A stretch of 32,507 nt of DNA from Bacteroidales bacterium (GTDB lineage: Bacteria > Bacteroidota > Bacteroidia > Bacteroidales > CG2-30-32-10), in the NCBI GenBank assembly GCA_035353855.1, contig DAOQAK010000047.1, positions 1 to 32,507 on the forward strand. Direction: 5' to 3'. The notes beneath the pieces are model-generated. The model saw only the letters and a list, made by a program, of their open reading frames with translations. It was not told where the DNA came from and made no database searches. Shown piece by piece: positions 1-7,535 of this stretch. Numbering within the stretch: the stretch's first letter is position 1; each line of letters starts with the position of its first letter. A program made the position numbers and the translations under genes.

Positions 1-190
1 TCTTTAGACTTCATAAACTTTTTGCTTAGTCCCCAGAAAATTTATGTGACCCGTTTTATTGCAGCTAATTCAATCATAATTTAGAAAGTTCAGAAAATTT
101 TTTGCAATACTTATTCAGAAATAACTATATGTGTATTTCTGCAAACGTGATGACTCGAATTTATTTTTGTAGTTATACTTTTTTAGAAAT

Positions 191-227
191 AAGGGGCGCT
201 GGCAAAGCCAGCGCCCCTTATTTTTTT
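191..227 (+). terminator. Strong intrinsic terminator, probably bidirectional
   Basis: A perfect 13-bp stem (AAGGGGCGCTGGC at 191-203, its complement at 207-219) encloses a 3-nt loop and is followed on the plus strand by a run of T at 221-227. On the minus strand it lies about 20 bp past the stop of the phosphoglycerate kinase gene, with a weaker T-rich tail, so it can also end that transcript. The better T-run points to plus-strand transcription arriving from the left edge. Bases 1-190 hold no coding region I can support. Confidence 0.85.
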
Positions 228-239
228 CGTTATTAATTT

Positions 240-1526
240 TTATTTACAAAGTGCCTTTACCGGTTCCAAACCATAGTATGTTCCTTCCTGTATTGCTTTC
301 AGTACAGCGCCGCCGCCAGTGAAAATATAATATTTAGGATCGTCGAGAGCAACAATGTATAAACCGGGCAACAGTCGTTTTAATTCCTGCATCGTATCGC
401 CACCGCCATAAAGTTTAACGGCTTCAAGATTATCGTCGATCAGTTCATCAAGCGCAATAGTGCCTTCATTGAAATGTGGCGTGTAACCCATTACTGCATT
501 TACAAAAACTGTTCTTGCATTATGAAAAACATCAAGAACATTTTTTTCCTGGAACGATTCTTTTGCAACATCAAGAACATAATTCAATTTGCTTCCCGGT
601 TTTAACTTACGAATATCAACTGTCCTGAATTGCCCTTCGATACGGCCTTCCATAGTATCCGATTCAACAATGAAAGGAAGCTCGATTAATTTTCCGGGAT
701 ATTGTTTTGCAAAATCAACAAAAGCTTTTGCATGTTCCATATCTTCGGCTTCAATGCCCTTTATTTCAATTCCGTATTTTGCGCAGAGGTATGCATTGTA
801 AATAACGCCGCCAAGCACCAACGAATCCGATACTTTCAGCAATGCATTCAACGAATCTATTTTTGTATCGAACTTCGCTCCTGCCACAACAGAAACAAAA
901 GGACGCTCGGGTTGATAGATTCTGTCGAGGTTCTGTAATTCTTTCTGCATTAGAAATCCGGCATACGATGGCAAATATTTTGTTACCGAAACCGTTGATG
1001 CATGTGCCTGCCACGAACCGAAAGCATCGTTCACAAAAATATCGGCAAGCCCGGCAAGCTGGTATGCAAAGCGGTCGCCATCTTCACCTTTGGCTTCTTC
1101 ACCGCTAAACCAGCGGGTATTCGGCAAATATATTCCATCGATTTTATCTTCTCTCAAATCGCGAATCATATGATTAATGGAAGTTTCTATTCCGGAATAT
1201 CCTTTGGTGCCTCTTAAATGAAACTCAGGAACACCAAGCTTTATATGAAGTTTGTTTTGCAAATAATTTACAATAGGTTGAACCGATGAGCCATCATCAA
1301 TTTTAATATCACCGGTTTTTTTATCTTTCGGACGGCCGACATGTGTCATTAAAATCAGTTTACCACCTTTGGCAATAATATAAAACAATGTTCCCAGAGT
1401 AGCATCAATACGATAGGGGTCGTGGATGAAACCTTTTTTTACTACGTTGTGGTCAACTCTTACGAGTACGATTTTGCCCTTCAAATCGGCATCCTGTAAT
1501 AATTTGAATTTTATTTTTTCTTCCAT
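240..1526 (-). CDS. pgk: Divergent phosphoglycerate kinase
   Basis: A 428-residue protein of the phosphoglycerate kinase family, which transfers phosphate between 1,3-bisphosphoglycerate and ADP in cytosolic glycolysis. Recognisable blocks are VRVDHNV (residues 22-28), YRID (38-41), THVGRP (61-66), NTRWFSGEEA (136-145), VNDAFG (165-170), GAKFDTKID (216-224), YGGGDT (373-378) and TGGGA (403-407). It is longer than typical bacterial PGK (about 390-400) and differs at key places. The usual AHRAHSS block is WQAHAST, so the substrate-binding arginine is lost, and the NGPMGVFE block reads NAVMGYTP. The start at 1526 was chosen because the upstream alternative at 1589 would overlap the lipoprotein gene by 56 bp. 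It lies 7 bp after that gene, so the two are probably co-transcribed. The family is clear, but full catalytic activity is not. Confidence 0.85.
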   Translation of the reverse strand: MEEKIKFKLLQDADLKGKIVLVRVDHNVVKKGFIHDPYRIDATLGTLFYIIAKGGKLILMTHVGRPKDKKTGDIKIDDGSSVQPIVNYLQNKLHIKLGVPEFHLRGTKGYSGIETSINHMIRDLREDKIDGIYLPNTRWFSGEEAKGEDGDRFAYQLAGLADIFVNDAFGSWQAHASTVSVTKYLPSYAGFLMQKELQNLDRIYQPERPFVSVVAGAKFDTKIDSLNALLKVSDSLVLGGVIYNAYLCAKYGIEIKGIEAEDMEHAKAFVDFAKQYPGKLIELPFIVESDTMEGRIEGQFRTVDIRKLKPGSKLNYVLDVAKESFQEKNVLDVFHNARTVFVNAVMGYTPHFNEGTIALDELIDDNLEAVKLYGGGDTMQELKRLLPGLYIVALDDPKYYIFTGGGAVLKAIQEGTYYGLEPVKALCK

Positions 1527-1533
1527 GGTTTCA

Positions 1534-1971
1534 TTATTTTTTATTGTCCTTGTTTTCTGTCTTTGGTTTTTCAGCAGGCTGCGGTGCAAGTTTTATTGAA
1601 GTGTAAGCTCCGAAAATCCAACCTTCTTTACCTTTGAAATTTATTTTATACCAGTAATCGGTTTTATCATCAATGGTTTGTTTCTCGCCTTTTTCAAGCA
1701 CTTCGCAACTATCGCCTGTTTTAAGCTGTTTAATTCTTACCGCATCTAGTTTTGGCGCTATGCGCATGTTTACGTTAGAGCCTTGTATAGCTAATGATTT
1801 AGGAAAATATGCTTCTACTTTCTTTATCGAATCGGCAACAGCTTGTGCTTTTGCAAGCGAATCATTAATTTGTTTCTGACGTTCTTCTTCACTTTTCTTA
1901 TGTGAACATGAAGCAAGCACAATTGAAATTACAATTAATGCAGTTGTAAAAACATTCAAATATTTTTTCAT
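1534..1971 (-). CDS. SH3-domain lipoprotein
   Basis: A 145-residue predicted lipoprotein. The N-terminus has a hydrophobic signal ending in the lipobox LASC (Cys at residue 22), so the mature protein should be lipid-anchored in the envelope. A charged helical stretch (about 26-52) leads to a bacterial SH3-type domain at about 65-128, with the typical VNMRIAP start and a GWIFGAYT end. The C-terminal tail is rich in Pro, Lys and Glu. Bacterial SH3 domains often bind peptidoglycan or peptides, but the ligand here is unknown. It is the first gene of a two-gene unit with the phosphoglycerate kinase gene, 7 bp apart, and a good promoter lies directly upstream. A role linked to glycolysis cannot be inferred from position alone. 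Confidence 0.75.
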   Translation of the reverse strand: MKKYLNVFTTALIVISIVLASCSHKKSEEERQKQINDSLAKAQAVADSIKKVEAYFPKSLAIQGSNVNMRIAPKLDAVRIKQLKTGDSCEVLEKGEKQTIDDKTDYWYKINFKGKEGWIFGAYTSIKLAPQPAEKPKTENKDNKK

Positions 1972-1984
1972 AAAGTGTTTTTTA

Positions 1985-2013
1985 CAAATTTACAATTTAG
2001 TAATCAAAACAAA
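1985..2013 (-). promoter_or_regulatory. Bacteroidota-type promoter for the lipoprotein-pgk unit
   Basis: On the minus strand, TTTG (2013-2010) is followed after 17 bp by TAAATTTG (1992-1985). This fits the Bacteroidota pattern TTTG-N17-23-TAnnTTTG. The -7 box ends 13 bp before the ATG at 1971. Promoter activity is inferred from the motif only. Confidence 0.5.
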
Positions 2014-2068
2014 TAATTATTACTCTATATTTTTTAATAAATTTTATTTTTACAAAAAAGAAAATATC

Positions 2069-2446
2069 ATGACCGAAAATGAATTATCAAATATAGTTAT
2101 TGGATTAGCGATAGAGGTTCACACTGCACTTGGACCAGGACTATTGGAAAGCGCTTATAAAGAGTGTTTATATTATAAAATAAATAAAGCAGGGCTATTT
2201 GTTGAAAAAGAAAAACCAATGCCATTAATTTTTGAAGAAGTAAAATTAGATTGTGGTTATAGGATTGATTTAGCCATTGAAAGAAAATTAGTTATTGAAA
2301 TAAAAAGTGTTGAAGCGTTAAATGATATTCACCTCGCCCAAACATTAACTTATCTGAAACTGGGAAATTATAAATTAGGACTTTTAATAAACTTCAATGT
2401 TTTAAGATTAAAAGAAGGTATAAAACGAGTAGTTAATAATTTATAA
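2069..2446 (+). CDS. GxxExxY protein, PDDEXK nuclease-like fold
   Basis: A 125-residue protein of the GxxExxY family (PDDEXK_3 type). The signature GLLESAY is at residues 24-30. The nuclease-like core follows: D67 in YRIDLAIE, then E77 and K79 in VIEIKS, spaced as in PDDEXK enzymes. The final segment (YLKLGNYKLGLLINFN) is the other conserved family block. The length is normal, so the gene appears intact. The family is widespread in Bacteroidota and environmental genomes and its biological role is not established. It is a single gene transcribed away from the lipoprotein-pgk unit, and a repeat-rich inverted element follows its stop within about 15 bp. It is probably a mobile or accessory gene set between two glycolytic genes. 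Confidence 0.85.
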   Translation: MTENELSNIVIGLAIEVHTALGPGLLESAYKECLYYKINKAGLFVEKEKPMPLIFEEVKLDCGYRIDLAIERKLVIEIKSVEALNDIHLAQTLTYLKLGNYKLGLLINFNVLRLKEGIKRVVNNL

Positions 2447-2457
2447 CCCTTTGAGAA

Positions 2458-2540
2458 CTTTGCGCATGTCTTAGCGTTCTTTGCGGTAAATTTTTTAACC
2501 GCAAAGTATGCAAAGAAAAATACGCGAAGTACGCGAAGAG
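2458..2540. repeat. Long imperfect inverted repeat built of CTTTGCG/CGCAAAG words
   Basis: Repeated words (CTTTGCG, TTAGCG, then CGCAAAG-like and ACGCGAAG) form two opposing arms around a central perfect hairpin: CTTTGCGGT at 2479-2487 pairs with ACCGCAAAG at 2498-2506 across a 10-nt loop. The element fills the gap between the converging GxxExxY and pgi genes and could act as a bidirectional terminator. A related element lies at 8737-8838. Confidence 0.7.
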
Positions 2541-2543
2541 AAT

Positions 2544-3893
2544 TTATTTTTTCAACTTTGTTTTTATTGCTTTGCTTTGTTTTTCATAGCCGGGCTTATC
2601 GAGCAATGCAAACATATTATTTTTATATGCCTCTACTCCGGGCTGATCGAAAGGATTTACATCAAGCATGTAGCCGCTTAGTCCGCAGGCAAATTCAAAA
2701 AAGTAAATCAGCGCACCCAGGTTTTTTTCATCAAGAACAGGAATTGAAATCTTGATATTCGGAACCTTGCCATCAACATGAGCAAGCATAGTACCCAACT
2801 CAGCCATTTTATTCACTTCATTCAGGCGTTTTCCCGAAATAAAATTCAATCCGTCAAGATTATCCTTATCATTTGGGATTTGCAATTTTTTCTTAGGGCT
2901 ATCAATTGAAATCACCGTTTCAAAAATATTTCGCAAACCTTGCTGGATGTATTGTCCCATAGAATGCAGGTCGGCAGTGAAACTTACACTTGCCGGAAAA
3001 ATTCCTTTGTTTTCTTTTCCTTCACTTTCACCATAAAGTTGTTTCCACCATTCAGCAATATATTGCAAACTGGGTTGATATGCTGCAAGAATCTCTGTTG
3101 TCTTTCCTTTTTTGTAAAGAACATTTCTTGCAATGGCATAAAGCGCAGCCGGATTATTTTCAACATCAACATTATTGCATAAATGTTTTTCCATTTCAAC
3201 CGCACCCGAAATTATTTTTTTAATATCAATCCCTGCAACAGCAATCGGCAACAAACCAACCGGAGTTAAAACAGAATAACGCCCGCCCACATCATCAGGA
3301 ATATCAAATGTTTCATATCCTTCCGAAACCGAAAGTTTTTTCAAAGCACCTTTTGCTTTATCGGTAATGGCAATAATACGTTTCTTTGATTTTTCTTTTC
3401 CGTATTTTTTTTCAATATGTTTTTTTATTAAACGAAATGCAATTGCCGGTTCTGTAGTTGTTCCTGATTTGCTGATAACAATTACGCTGTAATCTTTTTT
3501 ATCGAGCAATTCCAGAAGTTCGGCATGATAATCTTCGCTGATATTATTTCCGGCATAAATAATTTTAGGAAATTTATTTCCTTCATCCAGGTTATTAAAA
3601 TGATTTGATAAAGCATCGATCACTGCACGCGCACCAAGATAAGAACCGCCAATGCCAATAACGACAACTATTTCAGAATTCTTCGAAATGCGTTCTGAAA
3701 CTTCTAATATTTTTTCTGTTAATGATTTATTTATTGATGAAGGAAGATTCACCCAACCCAAAAAATCATTTCCTTTTCCGGTTTTTCCGACAAGTGATTT
3801 GTAAGATGATTTATAATTTTTTAAACTATTTTTTATTTCTTTTTCAGCATTAACGCCCAATGCATTTGATATATCAACTTTAATTTTTGTCAT
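2544..3893 (-). CDS. pgi: Glucose-6-phosphate isomerase
   Basis: A 449-residue phosphoglucose isomerase, which interconverts glucose 6-phosphate and fructose 6-phosphate in the cytosol. The sugar-phosphate loops IGIGGSYLGARA (79-90) and VISKSGTTTEPA (139-150) are present. So are the family signature DDVGGRYSVLTP (200-211), the catalytic glutamate region GESEGKENKG (288-297, Glu291), His310 in FTADLHSMGQY and the C-terminal lysine (Lys424 in VEAYKNN). All expected catalytic positions are kept and the length matches the short bacterial form. It is a single gene with its own promoter box about 20 bp upstream. It converges on the GxxExxY gene across a repeat element. Confidence 0.97.
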   Translation of the reverse strand: MTKIKVDISNALGVNAEKEIKNSLKNYKSSYKSLVGKTGKGNDFLGWVNLPSSINKSLTEKILEVSERISKNSEIVVVIGIGGSYLGARAVIDALSNHFNNLDEGNKFPKIIYAGNNISEDYHAELLELLDKKDYSVIVISKSGTTTEPAIAFRLIKKHIEKKYGKEKSKKRIIAITDKAKGALKKLSVSEGYETFDIPDDVGGRYSVLTPVGLLPIAVAGIDIKKIISGAVEMEKHLCNNVDVENNPAALYAIARNVLYKKGKTTEILAAYQPSLQYIAEWWKQLYGESEGKENKGIFPASVSFTADLHSMGQYIQQGLRNIFETVISIDSPKKKLQIPNDKDNLDGLNFISGKRLNEVNKMAELGTMLAHVDGKVPNIKISIPVLDEKNLGALIYFFEFACGLSGYMLDVNPFDQPGVEAYKNNMFALLDKPGYEKQSKAIKTKLKK

Positions 3894-3913
3894 CGTTCAA
3901 GTTTTTATTATCA

Positions 3914-3921
3914 CAAATATA
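3914..3921 (-). promoter_or_regulatory. Putative -7 box for pgi
   Basis: On the minus strand, TATATTTG matches TAnnTTTG and lies 20 bp before the pgi start. The nearest upstream TTTG is 25 bp away, longer than usual, so only the -7 box is claimed. Confidence 0.4.
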
Positions 3922-4075
3922 AATAAAGCATTTGAGAAAATAAATTCAAAAACATTTATCAACGATTAGATAATAATCTTTACCAATCTGTTAAAAATTC
4001 AAAAAAAATCCAATATTCACGCAATGATTTAAACGAACTTGAATTATTATATTTAATTTTGAATTGCAAAATAAA

Positions 4076-4099
4076 AAAGCGGGAAATTTATCCCGCTTT
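4076..4099 (-). terminator. Orphan hairpin terminator between pgi and the two-component genes
   Basis: A 9-bp perfect stem (AAAGCGGGA at 4076-4084, TCCCGCTTT at 4091-4099) has a 6-nt loop. On the minus strand it is followed by TTTTTTATTTT, a good U-tract. The plus-strand tail is weaker. No annotated gene ends here, because pgi starts to the left and the kinase gene starts to the right. The 390-bp gap 3894-4283 otherwise holds only the pgi -7 box and the TGTTAA cluster. Confidence 0.6.
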
Positions 4100-4192
4100 A
4101 TTTAATAACCCAAAAAAACACAAAAATTATTTTAACACATTATATTCGTTTATCTTTTGTTTCGTAAATATACAATCATATTAATCTTCTTC

Positions 4193-4230
4193 TTTGTTAA
4201 ATGAAGTTAACAAATGTTAAAATATGTTAA
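4193..4230 (+). promoter_or_regulatory. Phased TGTTAA repeats, candidate response-regulator site
   Basis: TTTGTTAA (4193-4200) and TTAACAAA (4207-4214) form a perfect 8-bp inverted repeat. TGTTAA recurs at 4195, 4215 and 4225, that is, 20 and 10 bp apart. Direct repeats on a 10-11 bp helical step are typical binding sites of OmpR/PhoB-family regulators. The cluster lies about 55-90 bp before the kinase start, and a TAATTTTG box (4270-4277) lies just before the ATG. Binding by the adjacent regulator (autoregulation) is inferred. Confidence 0.4.
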
Positions 4231-4283
4231 GCGCTGCGACACCAGAGATTTTTAAGCGTATCAAAGAAGTAATTTTGTATTAA

Positions 4284-5924
4284 ATGAATAAGAAAGTTAT
4301 TTTATTAGTCATTATTCTTATTACCATAGCATTAATTGGGTTGGTTGGAATTCAGATTTACTGGATACAAAATGCCCTGGCTGTTAAGGAAGCTAATTTC
4401 GACAGAAGTGTTAATGAAGCGCTTACCAATGTTATTTATAAACTGGAAAAACTGGAAGTTGCCAACAGGATAAAAAATAAAATTAATTTTAAAAACCCTA
4501 ACACCAGCTTATACAATACTATTGATTCACTCAATAATATGTTCCTTGGCGAAATGGAATCGATGACCAATGATTTCAATATTCAGAAGGCTTCCTATAT
4601 TAATTATACAAATAAACACTATTCTGTAGAATACACCGAAACAATACCCGGCAACATAATAAGGCATGTCGATTCCGGTTCGGTTACCATTACCAACAAG
4701 GATACATTAAAAAAAGCACAGGAAGTACGACCGGTTTCTGTTCCCGAATATTATTTCCCCACAAATCATTTTGATAGTATCAGCGATAAAATTGATAAAT
4801 TCCTGAAAAAATCATTTCTCGTCAGCGATGTTTTTGAAGAAATGTTTAATTACAAGTCGTCACCCGATATTGAATCCCGAATCGATCCTGTGAAGCTCGA
4901 TTCACTTATCAGGAATGAACTCGATGGCAAAGGGATTCATACAGATTATGAATACGGGATTTTCAGCCCGGTCAAAAATGAATTCATCATGGAAAAAACC
5001 GGTAAGTATCGTAATGAATTGGTGAATAAAAGTGTAGCCTTTAATCTTTTTCCAAGCGATCTATTTAAAGCCCCGGAATATTTACTTATTTATTTTCCGA
5101 ATAAAGAACAATATCTTTTCACCCAAACAGGGATAATGCTTATTGTTGCCGCAATTCTTATCATACTTATCATTCTTTCGTTCATTTACACTATCCGCAC
5201 CATCATTAAACAGAAACGGCTTTCGGAAATGAAAAACGATTTCATCAACAATATGACCCACGAATTTAAAACGCCTATATCAACCATATCGCTTGCCTGT
5301 CAGGCGCTGACAGACGACGACCTTATGAAATCGGAAATACTTTATAAAAATTATTTGCATGTAATAGGCGATGAAAATAAAAGACTTGGAGTAATGGCAG
5401 AAAAAATATTACAAACAGCCGTTCTCGAAAAAGGTCAACTTAAACTTAAAAAAGAACCCATTGATATTCATTCCATAATTCAAGATGTTATAAAGAACAT
5501 CAGCCTGCAGGTTCAGGCAAAAAACGGGATCATCAAAACACAGTTAGATGCCAATAATAATATCATTAATGCCGACAGGGTTCATGTTACTAATGTTATT
5601 TATAACCTGGTTGACAATGCCAATAAATATACTCCCGAAAATCCTGTTATTACAATAGCTACCGAGAATAACGAACAGGGAATATATATTTCTGTTGAAG
5701 ATAATGGTACAGGCATAAGCCATGCAAACCTTAAAAAGATTTTCGATAAACTTTATCGTGTTCCCACCGGAAATATCCATTCGGTAAAAGGTTTCGGGCT
5801 TGGATTAAATTATGTTAAGGTAATTGCCGAAATGCACGATGGAAATATTGATGTGGTTAGCGAATTGAAAAAAGGTTCAAAATTTACTTTATATTTGCCT
5901 TACGGAGAAACTAATAATTTATAG
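4284..5924 (+). CDS. rprX: Sensor histidine kinase, RprX-like
   Basis: A 546-residue membrane sensor kinase. A first membrane helix (about 5-27) and a second (about 283-303) bracket a periplasmic sensor region of roughly 255 residues with no domain I recognise. The HisKA dimerisation domain follows, with the H-box NNMTHEFKTPIS (phospho-accepting His326). The ATPase domain has its N-box NLVDNANKY (441-449), DNGTGI (473-478) and GFGLGL (503-508). All catalytic motifs are intact. The gene ends 2 bp before the response regulator start, so the pair is one operon. The H-box wording and this pairing match the Bacteroides RprX/RprY system. The signal is unknown. A phased TGTTAA cluster upstream may be an autoregulatory site. 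Confidence 0.9.
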   Translation: MNKKVILLVIILITIALIGLVGIQIYWIQNALAVKEANFDRSVNEALTNVIYKLEKLEVANRIKNKINFKNPNTSLYNTIDSLNNMFLGEMESMTNDFNIQKASYINYTNKHYSVEYTETIPGNIIRHVDSGSVTITNKDTLKKAQEVRPVSVPEYYFPTNHFDSISDKIDKFLKKSFLVSDVFEEMFNYKSSPDIESRIDPVKLDSLIRNELDGKGIHTDYEYGIFSPVKNEFIMEKTGKYRNELVNKSVAFNLFPSDLFKAPEYLLIYFPNKEQYLFTQTGIMLIVAAILIILIILSFIYTIRTIIKQKRLSEMKNDFINNMTHEFKTPISTISLACQALTDDDLMKSEILYKNYLHVIGDENKRLGVMAEKILQTAVLEKGQLKLKKEPIDIHSIIQDVIKNISLQVQAKNGIIKTQLDANNNIINADRVHVTNVIYNLVDNANKYTPENPVITIATENNEQGIYISVEDNGTGISHANLKKIFDKLYRVPTGNIHSVKGFGLGLNYVKVIAEMHDGNIDVVSELKKGSKFTLYLPYGETNNL

Positions 5925-5926
5925 TT

Positions 5927-6616
5927 ATGGAAAATACCGAAATAAAAATTTTACTTGCTGAAGACGATCACAATCTTGGGACCATACTCAAAGCATACTT
6001 AGAAGCTAAAGGATATCCGACAAAACTTTTTGTTAACGGGAAAGAAGCCTATGAGGCTTACGCAAAAGAAAAATTCGATTTCTGTATTCTTGATGTAATG
6101 ATGCCGATAAAAGACGGTTTTACGCTGGCAAAAGAAATCAGGAAAACCGATAAAAAAACTCCTATACTTTTTCTCACAGCCAAATCCATGCAGGAAGACC
6201 GCATTGAAGGTTTGCAGCTTGGCGCCGATGATTACCTTACCAAACCTTTCAGCATGGAAGAACTGTTGCTTAGAATTAAAGCAATATTACGCAGGTCGGT
6301 TTCCGATGGTGGCGAACAAAATATTTTTACAATAGGAAAATATATTTTTGACTATTCACATCAAACACTGATGCTGAATAACGAATCGCAAAAACTTACT
6401 TCGAAAGAAGCAGAGCTGTTGAAATTGCTTGCCGAAAATTTGAATGGCATCCTCGACCGCTCCATTGCACTGAACCGTATCTGGAACGATGACAGTTATT
6501 TTAACGCACGCAGCATGGATGTTTATATTGCAAAGCTGCGCAAATACCTGAAAGACGACCCCGATATTGAACTGCTGAATGTTCATGGCATCGGCTTTAA
6601 ACTGCTCACAAAATAA
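5927..6616 (+). CDS. rprY: OmpR-family response regulator, RprY-like
   Basis: A 229-residue DNA-binding response regulator. The receiver domain (about 6-120) has the acidic pair AEDD (11-14), the phospho-accepting Asp56 in LDVMMP, Thr84 in FLTAK and Lys106 in TKPFSMEE. The winged-helix effector domain covers about 130-228 and ends with the typical VHGIGFKL. Length and residues are normal for the OmpR/PhoB class. It is translated almost directly after the kinase (2-bp gap) and should be phosphorylated by it. The wording of the receiver strongly resembles RprY of Bacteroides. The regulon is unknown. The 385-bp stretch after its stop contains hairpin repeats and a terminator but no gene. Confidence 0.93.
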   Translation: MENTEIKILLAEDDHNLGTILKAYLEAKGYPTKLFVNGKEAYEAYAKEKFDFCILDVMMPIKDGFTLAKEIRKTDKKTPILFLTAKSMQEDRIEGLQLGADDYLTKPFSMEELLLRIKAILRRSVSDGGEQNIFTIGKYIFDYSHQTLMLNNESQKLTSKEAELLKLLAENLNGILDRSIALNRIWNDDSYFNARSMDVYIAKLRKYLKDDPDIELLNVHGIGFKLLTK

Positions 6617-6657
6617 TTTTTAAATAGCAATTAGTATAACACATTAATTTCTATTGA

Positions 6658-6741
6658 TTGTCCTGTAAGGACAACCGCTTGGTAAAAAGAAACGATAACA
6701 TTTTTACATGTGCCATCGGCACTGCCGCTTTAGTAAAAAAA
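6658..6741. repeat. Two related hairpin-plus-tail units
   Basis: Unit A is a perfect 7-bp hairpin, TTGTCCT-GTA-AGGACAA (6658-6674), followed by CCGCTTGGTAAAAAG. Unit B is GTGCC-ATC-GGCAC (6710-6722), followed 2 bp later by CCGCTTTAGTAAAAA. The stems differ in sequence, but each keeps a 3-nt loop and the same tail. This suggests two copies of a small structured intergenic repeat. A weaker third hairpin (TGCC-TCGTC-GGCA) follows at about 6769-6781. Confidence 0.55.
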
Positions 6742-6835
6742 TTTTTTATTTAAAGTGTAGTGCCTATCTGCCTCGTCGGCAAGACTGGCGACACACAATT
6801 TATCGTGTTATTATAACTTTATAAAAAATATTTTC

Positions 6836-6867
6836 AAAAACTCTGTGCATTATGCATGGAGTTTTTT
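6836..6867 (+). terminator. Terminator downstream of the two-component operon
   Basis: AAAAACTC and GAGTTTTTT form the outer stem, and TGCAT/ATGCA an inner one, ending in a T-run. It lies about 220 bp after the rprY-like stop and can also work on the minus strand, where five T follow the stem. Confidence 0.65.
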
Positions 6868-6977
6868 ATTTCTTCAAAATTATTTTTCAAATTGAAAAAG
6901 ATTTACATTTGAGTTGTAAATTCATTTAACTAAAATATCTGTATTAAAAGTAATCTATAGAAATAGTAAAGTTTTGT

Positions 6978-6985
6978 TATTTTTG
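6978..6985 (+). promoter_or_regulatory. Putative -7 box
   Basis: TATTTTTG matches TAnnTTTG and lies 16 bp before the ATG of the truncated YhcG-like gene. No convincing -33 TTTG is seen at the expected distance. Confidence 0.3.
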
Positions 6986-7001
6986 TTTCTTTTATAAAAA
7001 T

Positions 7002-7523
7002 ATGAAGCTCTTAAAAAATAACGCCCCTCTTTCATCTCTAATCAAACAAATTAGAACTCTTGTTGAAAGTACACGAGAAAATGTTGCCAGAAATATCAAC
7101 AAAGAAATTTTACAAACCTATTGGAAAATTGGAAAACATATTGTGGAATTCGAGCAAAAGGGAAATATAAAGGCAGGATATGGAAAGCAGTTGCTTATTA
7201 ATCTTTCAAAAGAACTTTCTATTGCTTTAGGGAAAGGATTTTCTCGTTCTAATCTAACTTATATGCGACTGTTTTACATTCGTTATAAAAAAAGTGAGAC
7301 AGTGTCTCACCAATTAAGTTGGTCGCATTATTTTGAGTTATTGAAAATAGATGATGATTTAGAACGGAATTTTTATCAACAGCAAACGATAAAAGAAAAC
7401 TGGTCGATTCGTGAATTGAAAAGACATAAGACAAGTGCATTTGCACAAGGATGGTTTTTGTTTCAGAGGACACGTCTGACTTCGTCTGAACATCCACCAC
7501 TGCAAGCAATACAGTTTCGTTAA
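7002..7523 (+). pseudogene. Truncated YhcG-like (DUF1016) nuclease gene
   Basis: A 173-residue product whose first roughly 150 residues match the N-terminal domain of YhcG/DUF1016 proteins. Landmarks are TYWKIGKHIVEFEQKG (about 44-59), the GYGKQLLINLSKELS block, the FSRSNLTYMRLFY helix, LSWSHYFELL and WSIRELKR. Intact members continue into a C-terminal PDDEXK nuclease domain and reach about 330-360 residues, as the relative at 13243-14313 does. Here, after RELKR, the sequence turns into an unrelated tail of about 30 residues and stops, and no nuclease domain follows in any frame. The gene therefore looks like a remnant left by a 3' deletion or rearrangement. The N-terminal part could still be expressed, since a TAnnTTTG box precedes it. 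Confidence 0.75.
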
Positions 7524-7535
7524 ACTCGATAAGTG

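Noticed and set aside
162..227. Short RNA from a TATTTTTG box at 162-169 ending at the 191-227 terminator
   Set aside because: The implied transcript would be only about 50 nt and mostly terminator hairpin. TAnnTTTG boxes are frequent by chance in such AT-rich DNA.
842..1108. Plus-strand reading frame inside the phosphoglycerate kinase gene
   Set aside because: It lies wholly opposite a well-supported gene and its product has no recognisable composition or motif. The same applies to other antisense frames in the window.
1527..1589. Longer start of the phosphoglycerate kinase at 1589
   Set aside because: It would overlap the coding end of the lipoprotein gene by 56 bp and adds a polar 21-residue leader not seen in the family.
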